From the NCBI RefSeq assembly GCF_000002235.5, contig NW_022145604.1, positions 3,560,339 through 3,624,338 on the forward strand: 64,000 nt of DNA, read 5' to 3'. Source of the stretch: Strongylocentrotus purpuratus (Eukaryota; Echinodermata; Echinoidea; Camarodonta; Strongylocentrotidae). Shown here one piece after another: positions 47,567-58,150 of this stretch (positions are counted from its first letter, which is position 1; each line of letters begins with the position of its first letter). The position numbers and the translations under genes were made by a program. A model generated the notes under the pieces. It had not been told where the DNA came from. It worked only from the letters and a program-made list of their open reading frames with translations, and did not search any database.

Positions 47567-50500
47567 ATATCCTGTAGAGCCAAATCAAGGGGGTACATGA
47601 AGTCCTGAGGAAAGTGACCTGTAGCTTGATGGACACAGTAGGTCTTCTGGGTCAAGCTATGGACATGTGTGTCATCCCTCGTCATACCAAAGATAGAAGC
47701 CTAGGACTCATCTTTAGGACGTCCTCCCTGACCTCAGACGACCTTTCAGATTCAGAGACAAAAGAAGAAGGAGGGTGAGTTGTACTGTAAACGCTGTTAT
47801 TTTTGTGTGATTAATTTTTCGCACTGAGCGACCCCAAAACTTATTCGCTGGTTCTTAAATTCGTGTTGCATGTAATTAAGCTTGTCAATACACGTATAAG
47901 AAGTCATGATTATATTTTCGCGAGTTCTGAAATTCGCGCTTGCCGATCTTAGCGAGAAATGCGCAAAAAATAATTAACTCAAATATTTCTACTTTTACAG
48001 TATTTGATGGACACAGCGTTCACACCATGTGTAGGTGTTGTGGTATAGTGTTTCATTCACTTGGCTCTAAGTTAAAGGGTTGAGGGTTCAAATCCAAGCC
48101 TGGCACTAACATACTATGGCAAGGCATTAATCCATAATATATAGAGGCCTATTTTACAGTTCATCCGCAAATGCATGATTTATTTATTTCATTGTCACCA
48201 ATCATGCACTTTCACCCTTTTTCATTTTCCTTTTAAAATCTGCTGCAGATCTGCATCTGCCAAGACTTCTGCACCGAACCTAAGTAGCATCCCTCGCAGG
48301 ATTCCAGCCAACAAAGACATTTTAAATCAGTCGACCGTCAAGAACAACCCTGAGGAAGAGATTGAGGACTTGCCTGACATTGATGTTCCTCTCTGTTTCA
48401 TGTCTGATAAGAAAGCTCCACAAGGAAAAGGTACGAAGAAAATGATTGCAAAAATATGATTATGTTTGTATTTTTTCAGCTTTGCATGGATATATATTGC
48501 ATCAAATATAAATACACCACTGCAAAGATGCCACCCCTCCCTGATTTTCATGAATCAGGGAGGCTCCCTGAATTTTTAATTTTTTTTAAAATGTCACTCC
48601 ACACAAAAAATGCTGTATGCAATTGATAGAAACCTCCCTGATTTCTGAATGAATCTTCCCTGAAAGCTGAATGTAAAGGTTGGCATATCTGCCACTGCAC
48701 CTTTTTTTTCTCTCACTAATTTGGGTCCATTCTAATATTAGGAGTTGCGATTTATCCAGATCGCAAGTCCTCCAGTCAATTGCAAGCTTACAAACACCTG
48801 TCCATAAATGTGTTGCAATTGATTTAAATCAGTCATAACTGTTTATGAGACAGAGCCCTAGTCTTTGGTATGAGCAATGAATTTGAAAACCATAGAGTAG
48901 ATTATCTTAATTTTTTAATGAATTACCTAATATTCTTTGTTCCCGTCCCCCTGTTTTCTGTCATTTACAAATTACATTTTTAACATATTAAACTGTGGCT
49001 GTGATTATCTACAATTCCTTTTTCTCTTTTGAGAAATGATCGATTTGGAATTAATTAACCTATTTTCGAACAGGTTTTATGAATATTTTGTATTGCTATA
49101 ATAAAAACAGCTTTCAGTGTGTAAGAAATGTTTTACCTGTTACTTAACCTTACCTAAGTGTAGGACTTGATTGAGATTTTGTAGTGACATCAGATTGAGA
49201 ATATTCTTATTGTGGATTCTTAATGTATATTTAAATAAATACGATATTTGTGCTTATATGCTTTTGGTTTGGATTATCATTTTCACCTTTCCAGAGAGAA
49301 CTCGTCGAGACACAAGGAATATATCTGCAGAGAATCAGAAAGTCTCAAGAAGGACCTCCTCCCTCCTGAATCCTGCTACCATGGCTGCCGTCGCAACAGA
49401 AATTGAGAAATCAGTAGAGAATATCCGTACAGTGTTGGAGGAGACAGGCGATGATGGAGAAGGTAGTGACAAGAAACAAGCTACAGTTTGCATAGATGAC
49501 GAGGAGACTACACAGGATATCGAGATGGATGAAGTTGAAAGTGGTGAAGAGAGTCCTGACAGGAGGGTCACCAAGAAGAGAAGTGGGAGGCTTTCCCTGA
49601 GGAAAGAATCAGTAGCTTCTGAACATGGACATGGCGAAGTAGATGAGGAGACGGGAGATGCATCAAGCATGAGTAAGGATGATGCTGGAAAGAGGAGGAG
49701 TGGAAGGCTTTCTAACAAAAGGAGAACCTACGTCTACCCCGATGATGATGATGAAGATGAAAGCAAAGAAAAGGGTGACTGTATGGAACTAGTTCCAGAG
49801 GATGAAGAAATAATAGAAAGCAGTTCAGATATAAGAGGCTCTAGAGAGAGAAGCAGGAGACTGTCAAGGAGGAGGGGTACCTTTGTGAAAGAAGGTGATG
49901 ACTTGAAGACCTTTGGAACAGAGGATGACTTGATGGAGATTGAAATCCTTGATGATGATGACGACGAGGCCAACGTTGGCTCCAAAGTGGGCAACCTAAA
50001 CCAACAGGAAGATAATGTAGAAGAAGCAGAGGCTGAACTTCAGCAAAAGCATAAGAGTGATGCCATTGAGCCTGATGAAGGGCTACCGTTATCATTGCAC
50101 AGCCAGGTGAGAAGACACGCAAGAAAAGCAAGAAGAAGAAAAAAGACAAAAACGCTAAGAAGATCAACAAAGAAAAAAACAGAGATCATGTATGTGAAAG
50201 TGCTGTTGAGGGTTTGATGGTAACAGATCAGCATGCGGTGGTTGGTGAATCAAAAGATGACCAACATGAAGAGAAAGTCCCACTGTGTACCCTCCCTGAT
50301 GATAGATGTGAGAGAGTTAAAGATGGAAACAGTGCAGAAAAGTCTGATTACAGGATTGTGGACATGGAGTTGACCACTGCTGCCGGTGGGCATATTTCGG
50401 TCATCGAAGGAGCTGACTCCCAAACAAAAAGCAATGAGAACAATGTGACTGGGAGCACAGAAGGGTCTAAGGGGTCAAAGCTTGGTTCGCCCTCTGGTGA

Positions 50501-53500
50501 TGGTGATACCAGCCAAAAGACACAAAGGTCTGCCGATCCCTGCAAGGAAAAGCCAAAGAGCAGATTACCGGTATTGATGAAGGGTAAATCAAAGACATCA
50601 AAGCTGAAGAAAAGCATGCACAAGTCTCAGTCTAGGATGGGAACCAACAAGGATTCTACAAGGCGGAGGGATGAGAAGGACATCCAACAGATGACCGTGT
50701 TCGATCTTTCTATAGGGGATAGCTTCTCACATCCTACCCCATCACGTCTAATCTGTAAGCCTGGGGCTGCAACCGAGTCTAAGCCTGATGAGGCTGTAAA
50801 GGAAGACAACAAGTTCCATCAGCCAACTACTGGCAGCGGTTCAGGAGATGGACTCCAAAAGATAGCCCAGACAGAGTTCAGCAATGATGCAGAGGCGGAA
50901 GATGACTTTGCCAACCAAGAATTTGATACTCGTGGTAAAAACAAAAAGATCTCCCAAGAAGAAAAACACGGCAAGATAAAGAGGAAATCTCGCAAGTCCA
51001 AGTCCAAGAGCAGCTTGAAAGATGGAGGGGAGAGCCTGAATGACCTCATGCTGAAACCTCACCATCGAAAATCCTCCAAAAGGAAATTATCAAAGAAGAG
51101 CTTCTACTTTGGCGATGATGACAGTGTAGAGGATCCAAGACAATCAAGAGTAGACAGGAAATCTGAGGTAAGAACGGGTGAGTTGAATACAAGTGCTCTC
51201 AATGCAAGTTCACTCAATTTGGATAATCCAAAGTCAGATAGCGCATCCTTACTTCCTAAAACGTCTTCCAGTTCCTCGAACACTACCACAGACATTTTGG
51301 AAGATCTGGAAAATGTCTTGCTGGAAGTGGATGAACCCAAAGCTAGAGCGTCCAATAAAACCCAAAGGAGAACAACCATCCTGAAACCCAGTGGACAAGC
51401 ATCTAAAGGAGATTCAAAACTGAATGTCACTTTTAACCATGACGATATATGTGATTTTGAAGAGGTAAAGAAAGACAAAGTCAGTAAAACCACCCAGAAT
51501 AGTGAAATAGGCACAACAAGGATAAGCAAATCTAAAAACCAGAAACAAACAAGTAGAAAGACATTTGTTGTTTTAAACGACATTGCGAAGACCTTTTTTG
51601 GAAACTTTGATGATTTCAAATCCAAAGACGAGAATGAAGTTGATGGTGAGGTTGAAAGTGTTATCTCAGAAACACAGACTTCAAAAGAATCAGAACAGCC
51701 CTCTACAGGAGATCCTTCATCTTCCAGCGGGTCACGGATGAGGGAGGATGATGTCTTAGAGGCTCTTGGTACATCCCGGGTATGAGCCAGGTTGATCAAC
51801 CTGATAAGCCAGAAGCCACCAAGAACAAAGAGGCCAAAGAACAGAAAAGCAAGAGGAAAGTGAAATCAGGCTATACTAACACTATGGACATCATGAATGT
51901 GGACATTGTAGCAAAACAGGCTTCAAAACATAGGACAGAACCAGTACAGACTTCTAGGATGGATGATGCATTACGGAGTGCAAATGAAGATGAGGCCCTA
52001 GACAGATCAACAAGCAATACTCAGAACAACCAACCCGATGAGTCGGAACCTAACAGGAGAGAGGAGGAGAAGGATGAGGCAAAGGCACAGAAAACCAGCA
52101 AGAGGAAATCAATGGCAGGTGATGATGATGATGTTCCTGATGGCAAGCCAAGCAAGGTGGCCAGGGCTGATGTTGAACCTGTTCCAGAAGTACCAGAGAG
52201 GAGAGGAAGAAGGTCTAAAGCAGTCAGCTATAAGGAACCAAGCATCAATAGGTAATATATGTTTGATATATTAAAAAAAATATGATATTACAATGAAAAT
52301 GTTACTACACGCATGTACATGAATCTCTTCTGATTTGAATGGTTTGATCACAAGGCTTCTTCCTATATTTCCTTAGTTTAAACTCCCTACCTGTTGTAAT
52401 TGTGCTGACTGTTGCCATTTTTCATCATAAGATACTTTTGCAAATCGCAAATATTCATTGTTTATGTGTCAGTCACTTTCAAGCATGAACCTTGTTAATT
52501 AGGGCCAATTTGCAAGGTTTCTTGCACACAATTTACCAGTTTTACAATAATGAATTAGCAACTCTGTGACTTAATTTAAAAGCAACTTGTGACAAGCTTT
52601 TTTGTGTTATTGAGGATGTTTCAAAATTTTCTATTGACAAATTGTTTAGTAGCAAGGAATTTACGCCTCTTTCCTGATGCACATGTTTTCAAGTTGTCTG
52701 TCCATCACTTTTGATAAATATTCCCTTTTACTTGAAGAGAAGGTTGAGTTCTGGGAAGAGGTGAAAAATTATTTGTGAACGTTATCATTGTACTATGCAA
52801 GTGTGGTAGAACGTCAGATACAAAATGTTCCCTGAAAAGCATGGCTCTTCAAATGCCATAATATCATAAATATGGCATGTTATGGCATGTTACATCATAA
52901 AAATCGTGACGGATTTGTGCGCTACATGTTTGTGTAGTCCCATATACATCTTTCTGTGTACAGTGCTTGTAATTTTACCAAGACTGGGCCAAATTTCTTA
53001 TCATTTTGATAATAACAGAACCTTGCAGCACACATCAATACTTAACTGCTAGATTATCAACCTTTTCTGATCGATTCCATAACGTTTCTTTCACATTGCA
53101 ATCGCATGACCAGAACTCAACTTTATCTTTAAACTGTATGTCATGTTCATTTTGCTTCTTTTTTTTCTTTTTCTAACAGCAAGCTTCGTCAAGGGGATCC
53201 TAACACATTCACTGTCTATAAGGGGCTGCCTGGAAAGACCTCCAAAAAGGTAGGATGAAAGCTCAGTCTATTACCAAGATAATGTGGGTTACTGAGTATG
53301 AACAAGGAAACCAGCTCCAGCGTCAGTATCCACCTGTATTAAAGAAAAGATTAACTTCCTGTAAACTTAATATATTTTTTTTCTTCATTGGAACTGTGTT
53401 TATATACATTTATTAAGGCAGCCTATATGATAATGGACACCTGCTAAAATAAAAAAAGCCACCCTTTTTGGTGTCCCCTGAGTTGTAGTAAGGATATTGA

Positions 53501-53830
53501 CCAGTAATAATTTTCATTTACTAACTTTAAATTCCAAGTGTGCACAAAGTTATGAGAAGCACCCCTTCCCCATGGTTTGTCATATTACTTTGATTTTAAT
53601 CAAGAAAATAGTTAGATGTAATGTGTTTCTCCTCATTAAATGGAATTGTTTTTCATTGTGAAGTTATCACAAGATATCAGAAAGGACCCCATGATGCCCC
53701 TACCCCCCAATCTTTTTATTTTTCTCAAACAATGAATGTATCTAATTTCCAATAAGAACTAATGTCATGTCATCCTTTTTTCCCCCTGCAGGATAAATCC
53801 AGAGCCCCTCTGGGCAACATCACAAACTAA
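39707..53830 (+). CDS. SGO1: Shugoshin (centromeric cohesin protector), eight coding exons
   Basis: Exons: 39707-39766, 42759-42897, 46991-47166, 47578-47774, 48249-48430, 49295-52251, 53180-53249 and 53792-53830; all introns are GT-AG and phases agree. The product is about 1270 residues. Residues about 30-55 (EEIRSKMKEKRRKK) and the exon 3 coiled coil (RQNNRTLAKSLE, AQNDLVELQRERHMLQ) match the shugoshin N-terminus, which dimerises and binds PP2A-B56. The C-terminal motif (RRSKAVSYKEPSINSKLRQGD), split by intron 6, is the Shugoshin_C motif that recognises phosphorylated histone H2A at centromeres. Shugoshins recruit PP2A to keep cohesin dephosphorylated until anaphase. The middle is acidic/basic and low complexity, with three RS-RLS repeats and an LLEVDE word. 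Exon 6 changes frame twice (50079-50217 and 51752-51785), each time as if one base were missing. Length resembles vertebrate SGO2 more than SGO1, so the symbol is by family only. Confidence 0.92.
40982..41878. mobile_element. Fold-back element with 9-bp target duplication, in shugoshin intron 1
   Basis: The long arms are near-perfect reverse complements: the left begins TAGACCGAATTTTCCGTC (40982) and the right ends GACGGAAAATTCGGTCTA (41878). The target word GTCTACGCC stands on both sides (40973-40981, 41879-41887). Nine bases and long inverted arms fit a Mutator-like (MULE) element, by inference. The arms meet at a short loop near 41573-41590. The left arm is interrupted by the element at 41200-41500; without it the element would be about 596 bp. 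Confidence 0.85.
41200..41500. mobile_element. 301-bp MITE with TTA duplication, nested in the fold-back arm
   Basis: It starts GGCGAGGCGTCAAAAAT and ends with the reverse complement ATTTTTGACGCCTCGCC; the inverted ends extend imperfectly to about 39 bp. TTA is duplicated (41197-41199, 41501-41503). The uninterrupted right arm carries the empty site with a single TTA. A 3-bp TTA target is typical of PIF/Harbinger transposons. The interior is rich in CCGGCTGCCGC-like words. Confidence 0.88.
42929..43480. mobile_element. Second fold-back element, in shugoshin intron 2
   Basis: Arms 42929-43167 and 43244-43480 are near-identical reverse complements (about 238 bp) with a spacer of about 76 bp. 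The ends are CACTATCTCGAG. Weaker similarity continues outwards (GTCTGCACTATC against GTCTTCACTATC), so the true termini may be several bases further out. No target duplication was resolved and there is no coding capacity. It starts about 31 bp after the exon 2 donor. Confidence 0.8.
43743..44294. mobile_element. TTAA-flanked MITE, family 3, in shugoshin intron 2
   Basis: TTAA at 43739-43742 and 44295-44298. The ends are AGCCCCTCTAAAGTGTTGGGA and the reverse of TCCCAACACTTTAGAGGGTCT. The inverted similarity extends about 90 bp, including ATCATAATGTGAAAGAGG against CCTCTTTCACATTATGAT. Part of the interior recurs, inverted and diverged, at 63160-63345. Confidence 0.75.
44627..46666. mobile_element. 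2.04 kb hAT-like composite element with satellite array, in shugoshin intron 2
   Basis: It starts CAGGCGCGGATCCAGG and ends with the exact reverse complement CCTGGATCCGCGCCTG. TTTTTCTT stands on both sides (44619-44626, 46667-46674), an 8-bp duplication as for hAT transposons. Contents in order are a G-run, polypurine tracts (44700-44780, 44878-44930), an inverted copy of the GGGTCCAGGG repeat (about 44940-45500), then about nine units of the 105-119 bp CGCTTCGCGCGGGAGG satellite (45510-46560). No transposase. Confidence 0.82.
47519..47563. repeat. CT microsatellite before the exon 4 acceptor
   Basis: (TC)n with TTTC interruptions ends 14 bp before the CCTGTAG acceptor of shugoshin exon 4, so it acts as or extends the polypyrimidine tract. 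Confidence 0.8.
47783..48002. mobile_element. Small MITE with TACTGTAAA ends, in shugoshin intron 4
   Basis: It starts TACTGTAAACGC 9 bp after the exon 4 donor begins and ends CTTTTACAGTA. The short inverted ends (TACTGTAAA/TTTACAGTA) and TA termini suggest a mariner-type MITE. The interior is AT-rich with TCGCGAG-type words. Confidence 0.5.
48030..48170 (+). mobile_element. tRNA-headed SINE in shugoshin intron 4
   Basis: The B box GGTTCAAATCC (48085-48095) fits consensus, and GTGGTATAGTG (48040-48050) stands in the A-box position about 35 bp before. A short body follows, with CTATGGCAAGGCATTAATCC. There is no acceptor-stem closure, so a SINE is more likely than a tRNA gene. Confidence 0.5.
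48536..48563. repeat. Perfect 11-bp stem hairpin in shugoshin intron 5
   Basis: CCTCCCTGATT, loop TTCATG, AATCAGGGAGG. CTCCCTGA words recur just downstream (48563-48571, 48631-48640), so it may be the edge of a small repeat. Confidence 0.55.
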
Positions 53831-54420
53831 AGGAAGTCCTGGCCTGGAGTCCCCCGACAGGCCACCCTCCCCCCCCCCCTCCCCCTCCTCCCTGGCCTGG
53901 ATTTGGAGTCACCCTGCACCTTTCAGGAGTTATGTACATGAGGATGTATCACCATACATACAGGAGTTACATGGAGAATGCGCAGGCAGATTAGCAAGCT
54001 CTCTTGGTCTCCCCTCCATATGACAGTGCACCACTGCAGAAATTGAAGCTAGTATTGAATTCATAGAGTCAAGACAGACGTGTCAGAGGTTATTCTGGAT
54101 AGATAAGTGGGTCTTTGAAGTTTCAAGTTTGTTTGATGGTCATGCCTATAATTGAAAGTCAGCTAGGGGGGTGTTTCAAAAAGATCCTAAGTTGGACCTA
54201 ACAATTATATGAAAGCCGTTAGCATCTTTGAAATTATTTTGTAAAAGTTATTTTAAAAGGCATAAAATGTTGATTCAAATCATTCATATTTTCTATTATC
54301 AATGAGATTTCATGTTGTTGATGTGGAATTTATGAAACGTTTAAGAATTTGTGCATTTGAATATATTTAATTTAAGCTATAACTGGCTCTTCATAATGTT
54401 TAGGGCCAACTTAGAATAAA
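53831..54420 (+). promoter_or_regulatory. Shugoshin 3' UTR with candidate poly(A) signal
   Basis: After the TAA there is a C-rich stretch (53868-53890). The first AATAAA found downstream is 54415-54420, and it lies inside a MITE copy (54172-54448). Later AATAAA words, for example near 56864-56869, could extend the UTR. No cleavage site can be proven. Confidence 0.4.
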
Positions 54421-54448
54421 GTTTGACTTAGGGTCTTTGTGAATCACC
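54172..54448. mobile_element. MITE with GTGTTTCA ends, copy 1
   Basis: The left end GGTGTTTCAAAAAGATCCTA is the inverse of the right end TAGGGTCTTTGTGAATCACC, followed by a C-run. The body matches 55478-55750, including AAAGCCGTTAGCATCT and TTTTCTATTATCAA. Confidence 0.7.
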
Positions 54449-55474
54449 CCCCCCCCCCCCCCCTCCTGGAGTATGAGTAACTCATCACCTTCCAGATGTT
54501 TATTTAAATTGAAAACTCATCAGCAGGCCCTCAGGACCCTGTCCATGCGATGATATCACCCCCTTGCATATATATGGGAATTAATCAATGGGCATTGTAC
54601 CAGTTTGTGAGGGCGAATCAATGGGCTTCGCACCATCTACAAGGGATAGGCCCTCTTGGGTTTCATAGGAAAAACTTAAAATATTTCCAGAACTAGACAC
54701 TTTGATGGCACGATTATGCATGATGCTGTAAACAACTATACATGTACATACATAAACAGCTATTACACCATCATAACAATTATTTAAAAACTGCTGCAGT
54801 TTACCGCTGTAACAAGTCTTAAGTATTTTTATCTTGCTGCAGCACTTTTTCAAAAGAGCTTTTTACCTTGTAGTTTTAAGTCCTGTCTCAAAACTGAAGC
54901 TAAATCACAAATCGCTTCCTTATAGGTAAAACAGAAGTATTTTCAAAGAAATCTGACTTTTTACATTTTCATGATTTGGCTTTTCCCAGCAGTTTTTAAT
55001 ACATGTAGTTAATGCTTTCTTTTTTATAATATTCTAATATTATTGCTATGCCTATGTACACTGTGATTGATATTATCTACTGTGGTTGTACATGTAACTG
55101 ACAGTCATAACGTCTAATGCAGGATATGAACAATCTATTATACACTGTATAATGATAATATTATTATGATATTATTATGATATTATTATGATGATTTTAT
55201 GATAATATTATCATTACTATCTAATTTTTAGATTATTATGTGTACATGTGTGTCCAGCTGGTTTCAGGCTGAATTGAGTCATCTTTATACATGTATTTCA
55301 AAACATAATGTAGATGATAATAACAATGATGTAAATATGTACTTTATACATGTATTTATATAGAGAAATGCAGTGTACAGTATACTGCTATCTATTCAGT
55401 AATCATCAAACAGTATTCTAGCTAATGCCTCCCATATATACATAAAGTAGAGGAGACAATCCATGATACTTGGG

Positions 55475-55752
55475 GTTGTTTCACAAAGGTCCTATAAAGT
55501 TGAACTTATCTCTAAGTTGGACTTAACAATTATGTAAAGCCGTTAGCATCTATGAAAATATTTTGATTCAAATTATTCATATTTTCTATTATCAAGGAGA
55601 TTTCATGTTTCTTGATGTGGAGTTTGTAAAAAGTCTAAAATACTTCAATTTTCGCTTTTGAATATATTTTATTCAAAGACTACAAATTGCTGTCCATAAT
55701 GTTTAAGTCTAACTTAGAGTTAAGTTCGACTTAGGATCTTTGTGAAACACCC
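55475..55752. mobile_element. MITE with GTGTTTCA ends, copy 2
   Basis: It runs from GGTTGTTTCACAAAGGTCCT to AGGATCTTTGTGAAACACC and is again bordered on the right by a C-run. Inner inverted words (TCTAAGTTGGACTTAA, TTAAGTCTAACTTAGA) extend the terminal repeats. Confidence 0.7.
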
Positions 55753-57017
55753 CCCCCCCCCCCCCCTGGTAATGACTAAATACTGTGGACTTGCCCTTCT
55801 TGTCTATAAAACTCAAGCCTGAAACTAACAGTAGTTTTGTTGTTGTAATTAACAGAAAGCTGTTGAAGAATTTTCAACTACATGTATGTACATCAGAGTT
55901 TATGAAAGAAAATTAGTGATGAGTCCCCTTACTTGAAAAGAGAGAAGGAAGGAGAAGAAGAAGAATATGAAGAAGAACAAGAAGGAGGAAGAACGTGAAG
56001 AAGAAAGAGGAGGAGATATTACATATGTAGTTACAATTTACAAAGGGATACTATCCTGCATGCTTTTCTTAATTTTAGTTCGAATTTGATTGTTGATTTC
56101 AAAATTGAGTCCACTTTTTTCATTCAGTGCATGTCATGACATCAATGCTTGTTCATGTATAATTTCATAAAGTTTTGTTTAGAAATGCTTATATGCAGTC
56201 CCCATGTTAAGTTTACTCTCTGTTTAAGGCCAACATGCATTTGCTCATGTTTAATAGCTTTCTGTACCTCTAGATGTAAAGTTACAATACCATAGTGTCT
56301 GTTGATCGAGAGCCAGAAGGCTGTTGAATCTCTTGATATATATCCAATAAGCCAGTTCATAGTTGCAGTCTGAGCATGAGCAGATAAAGGTCATTGTAGA
56401 CCAAATTGTGAAATGCACGGAGACAAAATACTTGATACGTGCTCATGAAAGTTATGTTATCATTATTCATTTATGCACAAGCAGTGCACTCCATGATACA
56501 CAGGTGGAAGTATTCTTTGAAAAGGGGAAACAAATACCATTTATGTAGCACTTCCATCGCTGTAGGAGACATTATTTCAAAATCTACAAAGTGGGACCTC
56601 TTCATGTTTTGAAGATTTGTGGATATTCGGGGTGATTTGGGACATGTGCTAACCGTGAACTGGTCTATTGCATTGAGTAATTTCAGAGTTTTGCTCTTAA
56701 TAGCAGATGACAATATCCCCTAGAGATGTTTTCAAACATGTAAAAATGAAATGTACATGTACATGTATGTAAATATTGTACAGTGCATATCTATGGCTAC
56801 CTTTGTACAAAAGATATATTACAACTGAAACTATTGATAACCCCATTATTTTAAGATGTTGTAAATAAATTGTGTGGAAGTCAATATTATCTTTGTACAT
56901 GTGTCCATCAGTTCTTCAGTGATGTTCATGAGTAAGTGAAATGCTAAAGCGTTGTAATGGCAGCTAGGCTAAAGCCGGGATAATAATTAGTGCGCCTCGG
57001 AATAGAATTTCTATATA
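55753..57017. other. No gene recognised; short polypurine tract
   Basis: An AG-rich run (AGAAGAAGAAG, GAAGAACAAGAAGGAGG) lies at about 55938-56016. Several short open frames show no domain. Confidence 0.4.
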
Positions 57018-57160
57018 GACAGTGCTATAGAAATGCCTATTATTATTACCGTATGTCCAGGCATGTAATTAATTAAGCTTGTAATACAATGTTAAGCGCA
57101 TAGAGACATACCTTGTATAATGTGCTATAGAAATATAATTTATTATTATTATTATTATTT
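57018..57160 (+). repeat. Two LINE/SINE tails in tandem
   Basis: AGACAGTGCTATAGAAATG then TATTATTATT at about 57018-57050, and GCGCATAGAGACATACC, ATGTGCTATAGAAATATAAT, then TTATTATTATTATTATTAT to 57160. They are L2/CR1-like 3' tails as at 17808-17875. Confidence 0.6.
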
Positions 57161-57469
57161 CTTAAAAGTTGATAGACATGTAAAGCATATGTAGTGGAAT
57201 CTCATAAAAGAATACTGTTAGAACAAAAACTCTTGTAAAGAGGAATATTTGTTTGGCTTACTCTTTGGATTTTATTTTATTTTGAAATCATAGAGTATTT
57301 TATTTTATTTTTTATGACAAAATGTTTAATGTCACAGAATTTTGGCATCACAGCCAGGTATACATTTGGTAAATGGAGCAGCATTAGCCATAATTTAACT
57401 AACAAGAGTTTCTTATAATGAGGTTTCACTGTATCATTATCATACAAGCAGGCCTGATAAAAACCCGAT

Positions 57470-57650
57470 TTAAATCGGTTTCCCGATTTTTTCCCTGATT
57501 TTTTTTTTCCTTCCCAATTTAAAAAAAAAAAAAAAAAAATCAGTTATTTTTTTTTTACCAGATTTTTTTTTCTTCTCCATTTTATCCTGATTTTCCTGAT
57601 TTCCCCCTTATTTTCTCTATTCTTCCCTATTTTGCCCTATTTTTTCCCCA
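57470..57650. repeat. T-rich CCCTGATTTT simple repeat
   Basis: Degenerate repeats of CC(C/T)(G/A)ATTTTT and homopolymers of A and T. No coding potential. Confidence 0.6.
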
Positions 57651-57829
57651 ATTGTCTTACTCGAAAGGGGTGAATGTTGTTAGATGCCATTTTTCCCCTG
57701 CGAATCATATTGTTCTTTTATTTTACTCAATGGGGGCGTGGTTGAGGGTAAAACAAAAGACCTATTTTTTTGTTAGTGCCTACTATCACCCCTGTACAAG
57801 ATCATTGACATCATCTTCACTGTCAACAT

Positions 57830-58150
57830 ACAGTAATCAACACCATCACATCATCGTGACTATCACCATTGTCACCACCATCCTCATCATCACTATCATT
57901 ACGGTCACAAAGATCATCATGATCACCATTATCACTTTATCTTATGTCAACATAATCAATATCATAATTACTGTCATCAATATCACCATCATCACCGTCG
58001 CTGTAATCAGCATCATGATCACCATTATCACCTTATCCTATGTCAACATAATCAACATCATCATTACTATCACCATCATCATTACCGTCATCACTATCAC
58101 CATCACTGTAATCAATATCATGTTCATTATCATCATCACCATCACTACAC
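57830..58150. repeat. Imperfect ATC trinucleotide repeat
   Basis: About 320 bp of (ATC)-like units (ATCACCATCATC, ACTATCACC) with local larger duplications, for example TATCACCTTATCCTATGTCAA near 57930 and 58026. The 200-codon Ile/Thr-rich open frame over it is a by-product. Confidence 0.85.

Noticed and set aside
51780..51790. GTATGAGCCAG as an intron at the second frame break
   Set aside because: It has GT-AG ends and would restore frame, but 11 bases is far too short to be spliced.
49335..51799. Minus-strand open frames up to 231 codons opposite shugoshin exon 6
   Set aside because: Shadow frames of the coding strand: Ser/Leu/Phe-rich complements of Lys/Glu/Asp codons.
50079..52255. Reading shugoshin as a pseudogene
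   Set aside because: Over 1200 codons, all splice sites and both conserved ends are intact; two one-base breaks are more easily explained by assembly error, a hidden intron or recoding.
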